This document shows, piece by piece, positions 1-8,822 of a stretch of DNA of 64,000 nucleotides. Source of the stretch: Mermis nigrescens (Eukaryota; Nematoda; Enoplea; Mermithida; Mermithidae); NCBI GenBank assembly GCA_036768485.1, contig JAVLUZ010000164.1, positions 496,001 through 560,000 on the forward strand, read 5' to 3'. Position 1 is the first letter of the stretch. Each line of letters starts with the position of its first letter. The notes beneath the pieces were generated by a model. That model had not been told where the DNA came from and made no database searches. It saw nothing but the letters and a program-made list of their open reading frames with translations. The translations under genes and the position numbers were made by a program.

Positions 1-480
1 ATGGCCCCTTGAGCTGTACAATGGTTAAGCATATCACATGTTAAAGGATAGGCGCAAAGTGCCGATCTCGAGCGTTCTATTTTAAGCATGGCGCGAAGCG
101 CCGAATTCAGGCCGTACTACACAATAAAGTACGCTGCATGTTAAAGTATAGGCGCGAAGCGCCGAACTCGAGCATTCTATTTTAGGCACGGCGCAAAGCG
201 CCATAATTGGGCTGTTCTACATACAAAACATATGGCACGTTAAAAGTATAGGCACAAAGCGCCGAATCTCGGACCGTACTACCAAACAATTCAACTCAGC
301 ACCAATACAAATTTATACACCACAACGCATTAGTACGACGCATAAAACATCATAAAACGGGTTAAACGCTTAAACATAGAGACTCTGTACTTGTAGGAGC
401 GAAGCGCCAAATTTCAAGCCCTACTACACTTAAAAGCACATTACATATTAAAGTATAGGTGCGAAGCGCCGAACTAGCTG
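1..480. repeat. Degenerate ~100-bp tandem repeat with GCGAAGCGCC cores
   Basis: Three to four diverged units each carry a CATGTTAAAGTATAGG-like segment (near 38, 138 and 236) followed by a GGCGCGAAGCGCCGAA-like near-palindrome (near 50, 90, 151, 190, 251, 396 and 459) and a CCGTACTAC-like box. No open frame of note. It lies upstream of the polymerase remnant and may be part of the same element or a separate repeat. Confidence 0.6.
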
Positions 481-617
481 TTTACCCTCCAGGGATGCTA
501 AGGCGCGTGCGTCGACTTGCTCTATTTTTGCTTACGCATGTAGATGATGAGTATTAAGCACATGACAAGTCCAACAATTTCCAGTTTTTTTCCAGTTTTT
601 CTCCTGACTCTCAAGAC

Positions 618-626
618 TATAAAAGG
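618..626 (+). promoter_or_regulatory. TATA box upstream of the Polinton-type polymerase
   Basis: TATAAAAGG lies about 85-93 bases before the first ATG of the polymerase remnant (711), a normal spacing for a eukaryotic TATA promoter plus short leader. The function is inferred from position. The downstream gene is dead, so the promoter is probably only a relic. Confidence 0.4.
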
Positions 627-710
627 AGCGAACAGGCAGGAAAAAATCATTCTCTGAAATCTTAAGCTCTTTTGAACTTCTGAATTTTGCTTTTGTTTTT
701 CCTCGTTTAA

Positions 711-1240
711 ATGGATTCTGACATCGAAATGAAAGAACTTTCAACACAAGACGCATGGTACGAAGCGGATGAAGAAATGCGGGAGGAGTGGGAGGACAAT
801 TTGGAAGTTGTGGACAAGTGGTACCTAACCGAAAATTTTTACGAGCTTGGGGACTCCGAAACTGAAAAAATCAAACGATTTAATACGGAAGGGCGAGCAT
901 ACACTCTTAATTTTAAAAATTTGGATCGCCTCGACTACGAAAAAAAATTTGGCCGAAATTATCGACAGTGCAATCACACAGATTTTAGACGGTTCTAGCA
1001 CAATAGACATGGTGGGCCTGCAAATTACACATCCGACACTAAAAAAGCCGGCGATTGTGCCCTTTTGAAAAGGGGCTGAAACAAATGGTGAACAAATTGT
1101 ACATACAATCGAGCGAATTTTACAGTCAAACGAGGGAGTGCAACTTGAACAGTCGGAAACTCGTATACAGATTGTTCAGGTCAGCCCCCAAATGGCTCAG
1201 GACAACATAAATGTAAATGTATAAATCTGGAAAAGGAAAT
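711..1240 (+). pseudogene. Polinton-type DNA polymerase B remnant, N-terminal part
   Basis: The start at 711 follows the TATA box and opens an acidic N-terminus. The frame breaks near 950 and continues one frame over, then meets stops near 1068 and 1222. The shifted frame reads DMVGLQITHP and later IERILQSNEGV, the pattern I know from the N-terminal region of Polinton/adintovirus polymerases (xDMVGV...P...IPF...QSNE). This region precedes the exonuclease domain in protein-primed family B polymerases. Frameshifts and stops make it a pseudogene. Confidence 0.6.
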
Positions 1241-1688
1241 GAAGGCAAAACGCTGCTTTATAAAAATTAATAACAATGACGATCTGTGTTTGCCTAGGGC
1301 TTTAGTGGTAGCAAAAGCACGAGCCTTGCACATGGAAAAGCCTAACGATAAAACTCTTAAATCTAAATACAAAGATTTGTGCAGAGGTGACGCATATCGG
1401 TACACGATGCAGTGAACTAATACAAAGGAGTTGATGAATATTGCTGGTCTTAAAGATCATATGGGCCCTTTTGGCATACCCGAGCTGCAGGCGTTGCAGG
1501 CTGCAATGCCGAACTTCCAAATTAAAGTTTTTAGCGCTAATTTTTGTAACGCTATAGTTTTTGAAGGACCGCCCTCAGAAAAAGTTGTACATTTGTACCA
1601 CAACAATAATCATTTTGATGTAACAGGCAGTATGACCGGCTTTATGAACCGTACTTATTTTTGTGAAGCTTGTAACAAGGATTATAAC
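1241..1688 (+). pseudogene. Polinton-type DNA polymerase B remnant, pre-exonuclease region
   Basis: This segment contains NNDDLCLPRALVVAKARAL and, in the frame open from 1431, HLYHNNNHFDVTGSM followed by the first cysteine pair CEACNKDYNH. Both blocks are typical of the region before the exonuclease of Polinton-family polymerases, where HLYHxxxHFDV leads into a zinc-binding stretch. A stop falls near 1413. The frame is cut at 1689 by a MITE just after the first zinc-binding pair. Confidence 0.75.
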
Positions 1689-1929
1689 CATACGTGGGCA
1701 GCACCAAAATTCTGGGGGGAGGTGTGCAAGATATTTCAAATGTCAAAAAATGACTATTAAAATGGTAGTATAGCGAAACAAACACCATTTTCCAACGTTT
1801 CTTATCGAGCACTATCCATTGAGATCAAAAAATTGTGAAAAAATTTCAAAATTTGAATTTTGGGGAGTATTTTGGTTTTTCGGGGGTTGGGGGGGTACAT
1901 ACCCCTGAACCACCCCACGCCTGGGTGTG
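1689..1929 (+). mobile_element. hAT-like MITE family 1, copy 1 (in the polymerase)
   Basis: This 241-bp element runs from CATACGTGGGCAGC to CACGCCTGGGTGTG, so its ends are inverted. The flanks ATTATAAC (1681-1688) and GTTATAGC (1930-1937) match at 6 of 8 positions and fit an aged 8-bp target duplication of nTnnnnAn type. The interior carries the family blocks TTCTCATCGAGCACTATCCA and CAAAAAATTG, shared with copies at 3615, 5946, 16553, 36033, 42415, 54483 and 59307. Confidence 0.75.
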
Positions 1930-1937
1930 GTTATAGC

Positions 1938-2367
1938 GCTAAGATTGATCAAGGTTATTCTAAAGTCTGCCCATGTTGATATGGTCCTGCATGCCCAAAC
2001 GTAGCTCTCACAGAATGTACAGACTGTAATCGTTTATTCAGGGGTCGGAAGTGTTTTGAAAATCATAAAAAAAGTCGGAAAAGACAACAATCGATTTGTC
2101 AACAAAAGATGCTATGTAAAATTTGTGGTCGACATGTTAATAGAGCCGATAAAATACGGAAGCATAAGTGCGGCCACTTTTTCTGCGAAACGTGTAAATC
2201 TGATGCGCCCGTTTCTGATCAAAAGTGTTATATGCAAGTCGTATCTGACGAAAAAAATAAAAAGGAGAAGACAAAATATGTATTTTTCGATTTTGAGACG
2301 AGACAAGAAAAGACGTGCAGAAATTCAAGATTAGAACACGAGCCGAATTTGTGTATAGCGCACATTG
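1938..2367 (+). pseudogene. Polinton-type polymerase remnant: zinc fingers and exonuclease motif I
   Basis: Coding resemblance resumes after the MITE with more Cys/His pairs (TECTDCNRLF, KICGRHVNRADKIRKHKC, CGHFFCETC), then YVFFDFET near 2277-2300, which is exonuclease motif I (DxE) of family B polymerases. It ends at the 9-bp target site of the foldback at 2368. A stop lies early in the segment (around 1978). Confidence 0.8.
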
Positions 2368-3207
2368 GGTATTAGTACAATATGTCACCACATGGTCAAA
2401 AAATTGCAAAAACATTTCCAGAAGTAAACACAATATATGATTAAGATAGATCGAGGTCGCTGATCACGAAAAAATGTTTAAAAAGACCGGAGAGTGACCA
2501 TTGGTCAAATAAAATGGTCAATCAAAAAGTGCTGACAAGAACAATAATTCCTGGGTAAATCGAGGTTGCTTATCACGAAAAAAATGTTTAAAAAGTCCGG
2601 CGAATGACCGATCACCTATTGGTCAAATCCGGCCCCTTTCTATGAGTGACCATTGGGGCCAGGCCATGTGGCGATCTTGCAAGACAGCCGCAACAACAGC
2701 AGTGCCTTCTTGGAAGACAAGGCTGCACCGGTCGCGTTCACGAAGCATCAAGAATTGCACGTGGGAAGTCGTACCAGGGATTGAGGTGTACATCAGCGTG
2801 CCGAAAGTTTTATCAGCTGTTGTACGTTGTTTTGTTTGCTAGAATTTATTGATGCTTAGAAGTAAAAAGTGCATTTGCCATCAAGTGACTGGTAACTCTC
2901 TAGACTTTTTAAACATTTTTTCCCGATCAGCGAACTCGATTTATTCATGAATTATTGTTTTTATCAGCATTTTTGTGTGACTATTCGATTTGACCAAATC
3001 CGTAAATTATTCTTCTTATCAGCATTTTTTGTGTGACCATTTCATTTGACCAATGGTCACTCATAGAAAGTGACCGGTCACTCTCCGGACTTTTTAAACA
3101 TTTTTTCGTAATCAGCGACCTCGATTTACCCTAATCATATCTTTTGTTTACTTCTGGATATTTTTTTGCAATTTTCTGACCATGTGGTGACATATTGTAC
3201 TAATACC
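2368..3207. mobile_element. Foldback (MULE-like) element with long terminal inverted repeats
   Basis: The 840-bp element is flanked by perfect 9-bp duplications CGCACATTG (2359-2367 and 3208-3216). The terminal inverted repeats begin GGTATTAGTACAATATG on both strands, are identical for about 31 bp and stay similar for roughly 170 bp. Subterminal blocks around ATGTTTAAAAAGNCCGG and TGACCATTGGTCAAAT occur twice in each arm, so the arms are internally repeated. The 9-bp duplication and GG termini fit the Mutator superfamily. There is no transposase, so it is non-autonomous. It splits the polymerase between exonuclease motifs I and II. Confidence 0.8.
2650..2850. other. GC-rich unique core of the foldback
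   Basis: Between the arms lies about 200 bp of balanced composition with two overlapping open plus-strand frames (from 2642 and 2646) of about 66 codons. It differs from the AT-rich arms and has no repeat structure. I do not recognise the product. It could be a fragment captured from a gene, as Pack-MULEs do, or only a spacer. Confidence 0.35.
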
Positions 3208-3216
3208 CGCACATTG

Positions 3217-3614
3217 TTTGTACAGATTGCATAGCAACACCGCTAGGATAGTGCGATAAATGCGGCAAAAACAGGCGCATATTTTTTGGCGATAATTGTA
3301 CAGATGCATTTTACGATTTCCTTTTCGGCCTCGAAAATGCAATAGCAATCGCCCATAACGCTAAAGGTTTCGTTCGACGGACACTTTATCTTAAAATACC
3401 TGTTTAAGCAAGCCGTTGCGCCCACCATTATCACTAACATGAGCCTAAGTGCAGGATCGGTAAAACTAATCGATTCATTCAACTTTCTACCTATGGCGTT
3501 AGCGGCTCTGCCAAAAACATTCGATGAGCCTGAGCTGAAAAAGGATTTTTCCCACATCTTTTTAATACGCGTGCAAACGAAAATTATGAGGGTATCTGGC
3601 CAGACACATGGTAC
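3217..3614 (+). pseudogene. Polinton-type polymerase remnant: exonuclease motif II
   Basis: After the foldback the plus strand reads AIAHNAKGFDGHFILKYL, matching exonuclease motif II (N...FD) of Polinton polymerases. NMSLSAGSVKLIDSFNFLPM follows, and then a frameshift near 3540 into a frame reading PDTW. The long open frame on the opposite strand here is a shadow. A stop at about 3248 and the frameshift show decay. The segment is cut by a MITE at 3615. Confidence 0.8.
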
Positions 3615-3882
3615 CATACCTGGGCGTGGGGGCGGGGGAGTATGGGGGTATGCACCCCCCCCCGAGAAACCAAAATACCCCCCAGAAATCAAAATAACCC
3701 CCATAATTCAATTTTTGAAAATTTTTTTGTTTTTTTCGCAATTTTTTGATGCCAATGGATAGTGCTCAATGAGAAACGTTGAAAAATGGTATTTTTTCGC
3801 CGTACCACCAATTTGAGGGCCATTTTTTGACCTTTGAAAAGACCTTGCACTCCCCCCGGAACTTTGGAGCCGCCCACCTATG
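3615..3882 (-). mobile_element. hAT-like MITE family 1, copy 2 (in the polymerase)
   Basis: The 268-bp element has perfect 8-bp duplications CATGGTAC (3607-3614 and 3883-3890) and inverted ends CATACCTGGGC/GCCCACCTATG. It lies in the opposite orientation to copy 1. Runs of C and G lie just inside the ends, and the interior is AT-rich. Confidence 0.85.
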
Positions 3883-3890
3883 CATGGTAC

Positions 3891-4371
3891 TACTCCCCGG
3901 CAACAATGAGTCAGAGAAGCAAAGAAGCTTTCCAAAAATGGTACGCCGAACAAAAAGGAAAATTTTTTGATTTCAAGTCAGAACTCTTGGCTTATCGCGA
4001 GTCTGATGTCGACATTTTAAGACGATGCTGTATAAAATTTCGCAATCTATTTTTAGCCGAGACCGGAATGGTTCCGTTTGAGTGCTCGTTAACCATAGCG
4101 AGCGCGTGTAATAAAGTTTTCCGGTTAACTTATCTAAAACCAAAAACAATATGTATAGTACCACACGGCGGGTATAGGCGAATGGAGAACCATTCGATAA
4201 CAGCTATCAAATGGCATAAGTGGATGAGCGAAAAGCATTAAATCAACATTGGGCACGCACGCAACATGGGCTACCGAATTTAACGGTTGGCACGGGTGCC
4301 CGAAATGCATGAAGAAAAGAACGCGAATGACGGCATACCAAATAACATCGGCGGAAGAAGCGTTTCCAAAT
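3891..4371 (+). pseudogene. Polinton-type polymerase remnant: exonuclease motif III to palm
   Basis: The frame open to 4241 contains AYRESDVDILRRC, exonuclease motif III (YxxxD), then TIASACNKVFR and HGGYRRMENHSITAIKW, blocks found in Polinton-type polymerases. A stop near 4239 and a frame change follow. GWHGCPKCM, in another frame near 4280-4310, matches the WHGCPxC zinc block of the same family. The segment ends at the target site of the next foldback. Confidence 0.8.
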
Positions 4372-4943
4372 GATTGTGGTGACCCGCTTGACCCATCGTC
4401 CCGCTAGACCCACCGTCAAACCCACTTTTTCGTCCCGCTAGACCCACAGGAAGTCTCGCTAGACCCACCACGTGTATAATGAGGTGCCCCACTAGACCCA
4501 CCATTTTGCGACCGTCCCGCTAGTCCCACTGTCTCGGAGGACCCACCCGAAAAAATGAAGACATACATATTACATGTGAAAATTTGCAACATCCGTTCGG
4601 CCCGATTATTGTTGAGCCGTCTTTGTGAATTGCCTACATGTTTTTCATCATATTCATATGTGCATATCTGTACTGTTATCGTGTTATCGGAATGCAGTGT
4701 CAACGCTTCAATATGCGAAAATTCACTGATCGGAGGATACAAAGAGTACAATACTATTACGATAAAAAGCAAAAAATGCACTCTGAAATGTGTTTGTCAA
4801 GAGTGTAAAACGGTGGGTCTAGCGGGGCACCTCATTATGCACGTGTTGGGTCTAGCCAGACTTCCGATGGGTCTAGCGGGACGAAAAAGTGGGTCTAGCG
4901 GGACGGTGGGTCAAGCGGGACGGTGGGTCTAGCGAGACGGGAC
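4372..4943. mobile_element. Foldback element with GGGTCTAGCGGGAC minisatellite arms
   Basis: The 572-bp element is flanked by TTTCCAAAT (4363-4371) and CTTCCAAAT (4944-4952), an 8-of-9 target duplication. The left arm (about 4378-4535) repeats the complement of GGGTCTAGCGGGAC, and the right arm (about 4808-4940) carries the direct form, so the arms are inverted minisatellites of 14-17-bp units. The central part is AT-rich with no recognised product. The flanking polymerase frame resumes directly after the right duplication. Confidence 0.8.
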
Positions 4944-4952
4944 CTTCCAAAT

Positions 4953-5945
4953 ACTGCAAGACGGCGCAAGGTCATCGAAGCAATGGGTTACGTTGTAATA
5001 GAACTTTGGAAGTGCGAATTAAGGCGGGAATTGAAAGCAAATAAAGAAATGAAACAATTTCTCGACTCAGTGAAAATCGTTGACCCACTCGACCCCAGGG
5101 AAGCGTTTTACGATGGACGCACGAGCGCAGTAAAGCTGTATGAAAGTATGAAAAAATAATGCGCAATGAGAACGGCGAAGCATTGGAGCATATCATGTAC
5201 ACAGATATTCGCAGCCTATACCCGACCGTAAATAAATATGGCTTGTACCCTATTGGTCACCCGCAAATTTTGACTGAAAATTTTTCGAATATCACAGCTC
5301 AGAATCGACCCAACGTAGGCTTAATTAAAGCAAAAATTCTTCCACCCAGGAATTTGTTTCATCCATTATTGCCCTATAGATTTGGTGAAAAGTTAGTTGT
5401 ATTTTCCGCTATGCAGAACATGCACTGAAACGCATCAGGTAACAAGATGCGAACACAATGATGAAAAACGTGCGATAGTGGGAGCATGGGTGACGCTTGA
5501 CATGTGCAAAGCACTAGAATTAGGCTACAGAATAATGGGAATATATGTAGATATGGCACTACGAGAAAACAGAGCAATACGATAAAATAAACAATCCAAA
5601 TGGTGGCCTGTTTGCGTCGTATATCGATAAGTTCATGAAACTAACACAAGAATCCGGCGGGTGGCCCTCATGGGTAAAATCGGACGAAGACAAGGCGAAA
5701 TACGTGCAAGAGTACAAAGATTACGAAGGGATTGAGCTAGATGCTACAAAAATTACGAAAAGCCGGGGAATGCGCGTTCTCGCAAAGTTAATGCTGAACT
5801 CTTTTTGGGGGAAGTTCGGGCAAAGAAATAACTTGTCAAAAGTGTCCTTTTCCACTGATCCAGCCCCATATTTTGATTTAATTTTTGACCTTTCAAATAT
5901 AATATATTCAATTAACGCAATTAACGAAAATCTGATGGCCGTTAC
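4953..5945 (+). pseudogene. Polinton-type polymerase remnant: polymerase motifs A and B
   Basis: The segment contains DPREAFYDGRTSAVKLY, then YTDIRSLYPTVNKYGLYPIG (motif A, DxxSLYP), then LMLNSFWGKFGQR near 5790-5830 (motif B, NSxxGK). Frames change near 5158, 5400 and 5570, each giving early stops. Motif A supplies a metal-binding aspartate and motif B contacts the incoming nucleotide. Both survive by sequence. The region between motif B and the next insertion is degenerate. Confidence 0.85.
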
Positions 5946-6220
5946 CACACCTGGGCGTAGGGAAGGGGGGTTTGGGGTATGCAACCACCCCCCCTCCCTG
6001 AGAAACCTAAATACCCCTTCCCCCAGAAAGCAAAATATCCCCCAGAATTCCTCTTTTGAAAATTTTTTTTGCTTTTTTCCGCATTTTTTGATGCCAATGG
6101 ATAGTGCTCGATGAGAAACGTTGGAAAATGGTGTTTTTTTGCCATACCATAATTTGTAACGCCATTTTTTACCTTTGAAAAATCTTGCACCCCCCCCAAT
6201 TTTGGTGCTGCCCACGTATG
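5946..6220 (-). mobile_element. hAT-like MITE family 1, copy 3 (in the polymerase)
   Basis: The 275-bp element is flanked by perfect 8-bp duplications GCCGTTAC (5938-5945 and 6221-6228), with ends CACACCTGGGC/GCCCACGTATG. It has the same internal blocks and the same orientation as the copy at 3615. It separates polymerase motif B from motif C. Confidence 0.85.
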
Positions 6221-6228
6221 GCCGTTAC

Positions 6229-6568
6229 GCAAGCAAAAGAGGACGAATTCGCTGATGTGATGGGGAATACGAACCCTGTGCTCACGGCTTATACAACATC
6301 ACAAGCGCGACTCAGATCATATGAACATATGGAAAAGCTAGGCGACCGTGTATTATATTTTGACACAGACAGTGTCATATTTCAAAGCACGCTGGGGAAA
6401 GACGAATATCAGTTGCCTCTAGGGTCTTATTTAAGAAAGATGACGAACGAATTAAAAGAATATGGCGAAGGCTCTAATATTGAAGAATTTGTTAGTGGAG
6501 GCCCGAAAAATTACGCGTACAAAGTACGCTCAGCAAAAAATGGTAAATATTACTATCATATAAAAGTG
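6229..6568 (+). pseudogene. Polinton-type polymerase remnant: polymerase motif C
   Basis: One open frame reads LTAYTTSQARLRSYEHMEKL and then VLYFDTDSVIF, the motif C YxDTDS that carries two catalytic aspartates in family B polymerases. A thumb-like stretch ending near KNGKYYYHIKV follows. The frame is then cut by a foldback at 6569. Confidence 0.85.
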
Positions 6569-8205
6569 GGTGAGCCGACATTAGAGCGCACGACATTAGA
6601 GCGCAGCGACATTAGAGCGCGCGACATTAGAGCGCAGCCATAATAGATGTTTTTCACGTAACTTTACAAAACTTTCATGCTGATTATTGAAAGAATTCGC
6701 CGCTTAAAGCTTCACGGACAAAACGAGCATGCCTTTGAAAACAGTCCTACTGTATCTTACACTCGAGACTATTAGCAACGATTCATATACTTTCCGATTC
6801 AGAATTGGATACGCTTTCTATTATAACGGGGCAAACAACTCCTACGCATGAATATCTCGGTGTCAGGTAGTGATTAATGCATGCTTTTGTATAAGCAATT
6901 TTTAAGCTTTTCTGTACTGTTCGGGCTGCTCTTAACTGACTTTCGATACGTTTTTAAACGCATTTTAAGCTTTTCTGCACTATTCTGGCTGCTCCTAAGT
7001 GACTTTTGATGTGAAATTTTTTGAAAAATTTTTGAAAAGTTTTTGACATGACTTGTTTGTCACAGAAGTTATCAAAAATGCATTTTGCCTTTTAATCTGC
7101 ACTCAAAATGCCAAAGCGTCGCATACACGTTGTAGCAGATAAATTTACTCTACTGGCAGAGCTGTAAAATGGTCACGTATACAAAATATGCTGGAAGGCG
7201 CGAAGCGCCCAAGAAAATATGGTTGGGGGTTAAGGGGACGCGCTGAAGGACCGCTTTACGGGGTCTGAAGCGGAGCAGCAGGAAATTTTGAGTTCTTGGA
7301 GTTTTTAGGAAAAAAGGTGACGATATAAAATGAAGGATTTTAAGTCACAACTAAAATTTGTATTTGAATTCACAAAATTCACCTCACCATTATTTCCATT
7401 AATGATTAGCAAACTTCCATTCCATCACGAAGTATGACCCTCACATTTAGGCTTTTTTCTGCAAGGGTCCCTCTGCACAGGTGCACCATTTCCGAAAAAA
7501 ATTTTCATCGATAAAATTTTTGTGCACTCTATATTTTTGCTGTAATTCTGCTAGCTTGATTTTTATCGTGAAACAAGTCTCTATGATTTTTTTGAACTCC
7601 AAGTCGTTTGTATGCAGAAAAGACATTCTATCTACCAGTTATTAATTTTCTGTACAACAAACTTCTGAAGCCAGGCAGCTTTTTTGGAATAGAATTCAGT
7701 TGCAAAACAGTACAGTGTCAAAAAAATCTTACGCCTTGCAATTTTTTCAAAGGAGCTAGATGGAAATATACAATCAGTAATGCAATTCGCAGTGAAGAAA
7801 AAAATCACTTGACATTGCATTTCTTACAAAATTAAGCATGGTGTATTGCATATTCTGCAGAGGCCTTGTGTATAAACGTGAGCACGGGCGGACCAAAAAA
7901 TTATAACAGAACCAGAAAAATGACTCCTCATCCTCAGAATCGGATCTGATATTTTCTGATCAAGGTGTTTTCTATTTCAATTTTAGTTATAACTGAAAAA
8001 TGAAAAAGAAAGAACGAAAGAAAGGAAACGCTTCAAATTGAAGTGTTTTCTTTCTTTCGTTCTTTCTTGCTTTCTCTCTTTTTCATTTTCTCTCTTTATC
8101 TCGCATTTTTCAAAAAATATCTGGTCTTAATGGGGCCTCTTAAATCCCCCAGTGCATATACGCTCTAATGTCAGCGCTCTAATGTCGTGCGCTCTAAAAC
8201 AATAT
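6569..8205. mobile_element. Foldback element with GACATTAGAGCGC minisatellite ends, copy 1
   Basis: The left end starts GGTGAGCCGACATTAGAGCG and repeats GACATTAGAGCGC four times. The right end (about 8157-8200) carries the inverted units CGCTCTAATGTC. The first ~300 bp match the start of the element at 8469 (shared ATAGATGTTTTTCACG and GAATATCTCGGT blocks). The right boundary and target duplication are not clear, so a few bases at that end may be lost. The interior is AT-rich with a hairpin near 8001-8090 and no recognised gene. Confidence 0.7.
8001..8090. repeat. Purine/pyrimidine hairpin inside the foldback
   Basis: An AAAGAAAGAACGAAAGAAAG-type purine arm is followed, across the centre CTTCAAATTGAAG, by its complement rich in CTTTCTTTCGTTCTTTC. 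The stem is at least 30 bp with few mismatches and a loop of about one base, so it could form a cruciform or triplex. Confidence 0.7.
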
Positions 8206-8390
8206 CGTCGAAAAAGTTGTATATTTACCTCAGATTTACGTTTGCCCGATCACACTATTGTGACAGAAGATGCGTCAAAAAAGTTTATAATTGTTTATAA
8301 TAAAACGCATTGTATAGTCTGATTATTCAACAGTGCCCTATGACTTTTAAAATTCCCGTAACTCAATTGTGTGCTTGTTCTTTCTGGGTG
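8206..8390 (+). pseudogene. Polinton-type polymerase remnant, C-terminal end
   Basis: After the foldback the plus strand reads LRLPDHTIVTEDASKKF and then IVYNKTH, matching the closing section of Polinton polymerases (H.IVT......F.IVYDKR). A degenerate DYSTVPYDF follows in another frame, like the family's YDTxPYGY end. This shows that the insertion at 6569 lies inside the old gene. Confidence 0.65.
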
Positions 8391-8468
8391 CATTTCATAC
8401 CCTATGAAGAGCAGGTACGTGGTTCAGTGTACCCTGGGCTTGGGTCTTTTGTTGCTGTTGCCGCCTGT
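8391..8468 (+). other. Flank of the composite foldback; possible downstream coding relic
   Basis: This short stretch joins across the composite element (the 9-bp duplication GCCGCCTGT at 8460-8468 and 13588-13596) to 13597-13690. In one frame the pre-insertion sequence encodes a leucine-rich hydrophobic stretch. I do not recognise it. It may be the start of another gene of the former Polinton or chance sequence. Confidence 0.2.
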
Positions 8469-8822
8469 GGTGAGCCGACATTAGAGCGCGCGACATTGGA
8501 GCGCAGCCATTATAGATGTTTTTCACGCAACTTTACAAAACTTTTAGGCTAACGCGGCAAAGTTAACTACTTACTACCTACGCAGTACGTATGAATATCT
8601 CGGTATCGGGTAGTGATAAATGCATGCGGTTTCTTTTGTTTTGTAAAGCAATGAACAGACTTTTGGATTCTTTCTTTACTTTCTGGTTGAGTTGAGTTGC
8701 ACACTGATTGAATTAGTGGATGTACGGAAGTATAAATTTTGACTTTTTTACTTACCTTCGGAAAAAGGACAGTAACTTTTGAAGCATTAGGTTTTGTGTA
8801 ACGCCATTATACCCTTTTACGG

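Noticed and set aside
1..480. CRISPR array for the spaced GCGAAGCGCC motifs
   Set aside because: Spacers between motifs are themselves repeated and unequal, and the context is eukaryotic, so this is a degenerate tandem repeat.
2056..2334. 92-codon plus-strand open frame
   Set aside because: The overlapping frame from 2109 carries the zinc-finger and FDFET motifs. This frame has none.
3243..3704. 153-codon minus-strand open frame
   Set aside because: The plus strand of the same interval carries the polymerase exonuclease II motif. The minus frame is a shadow extended by MITE sequence.
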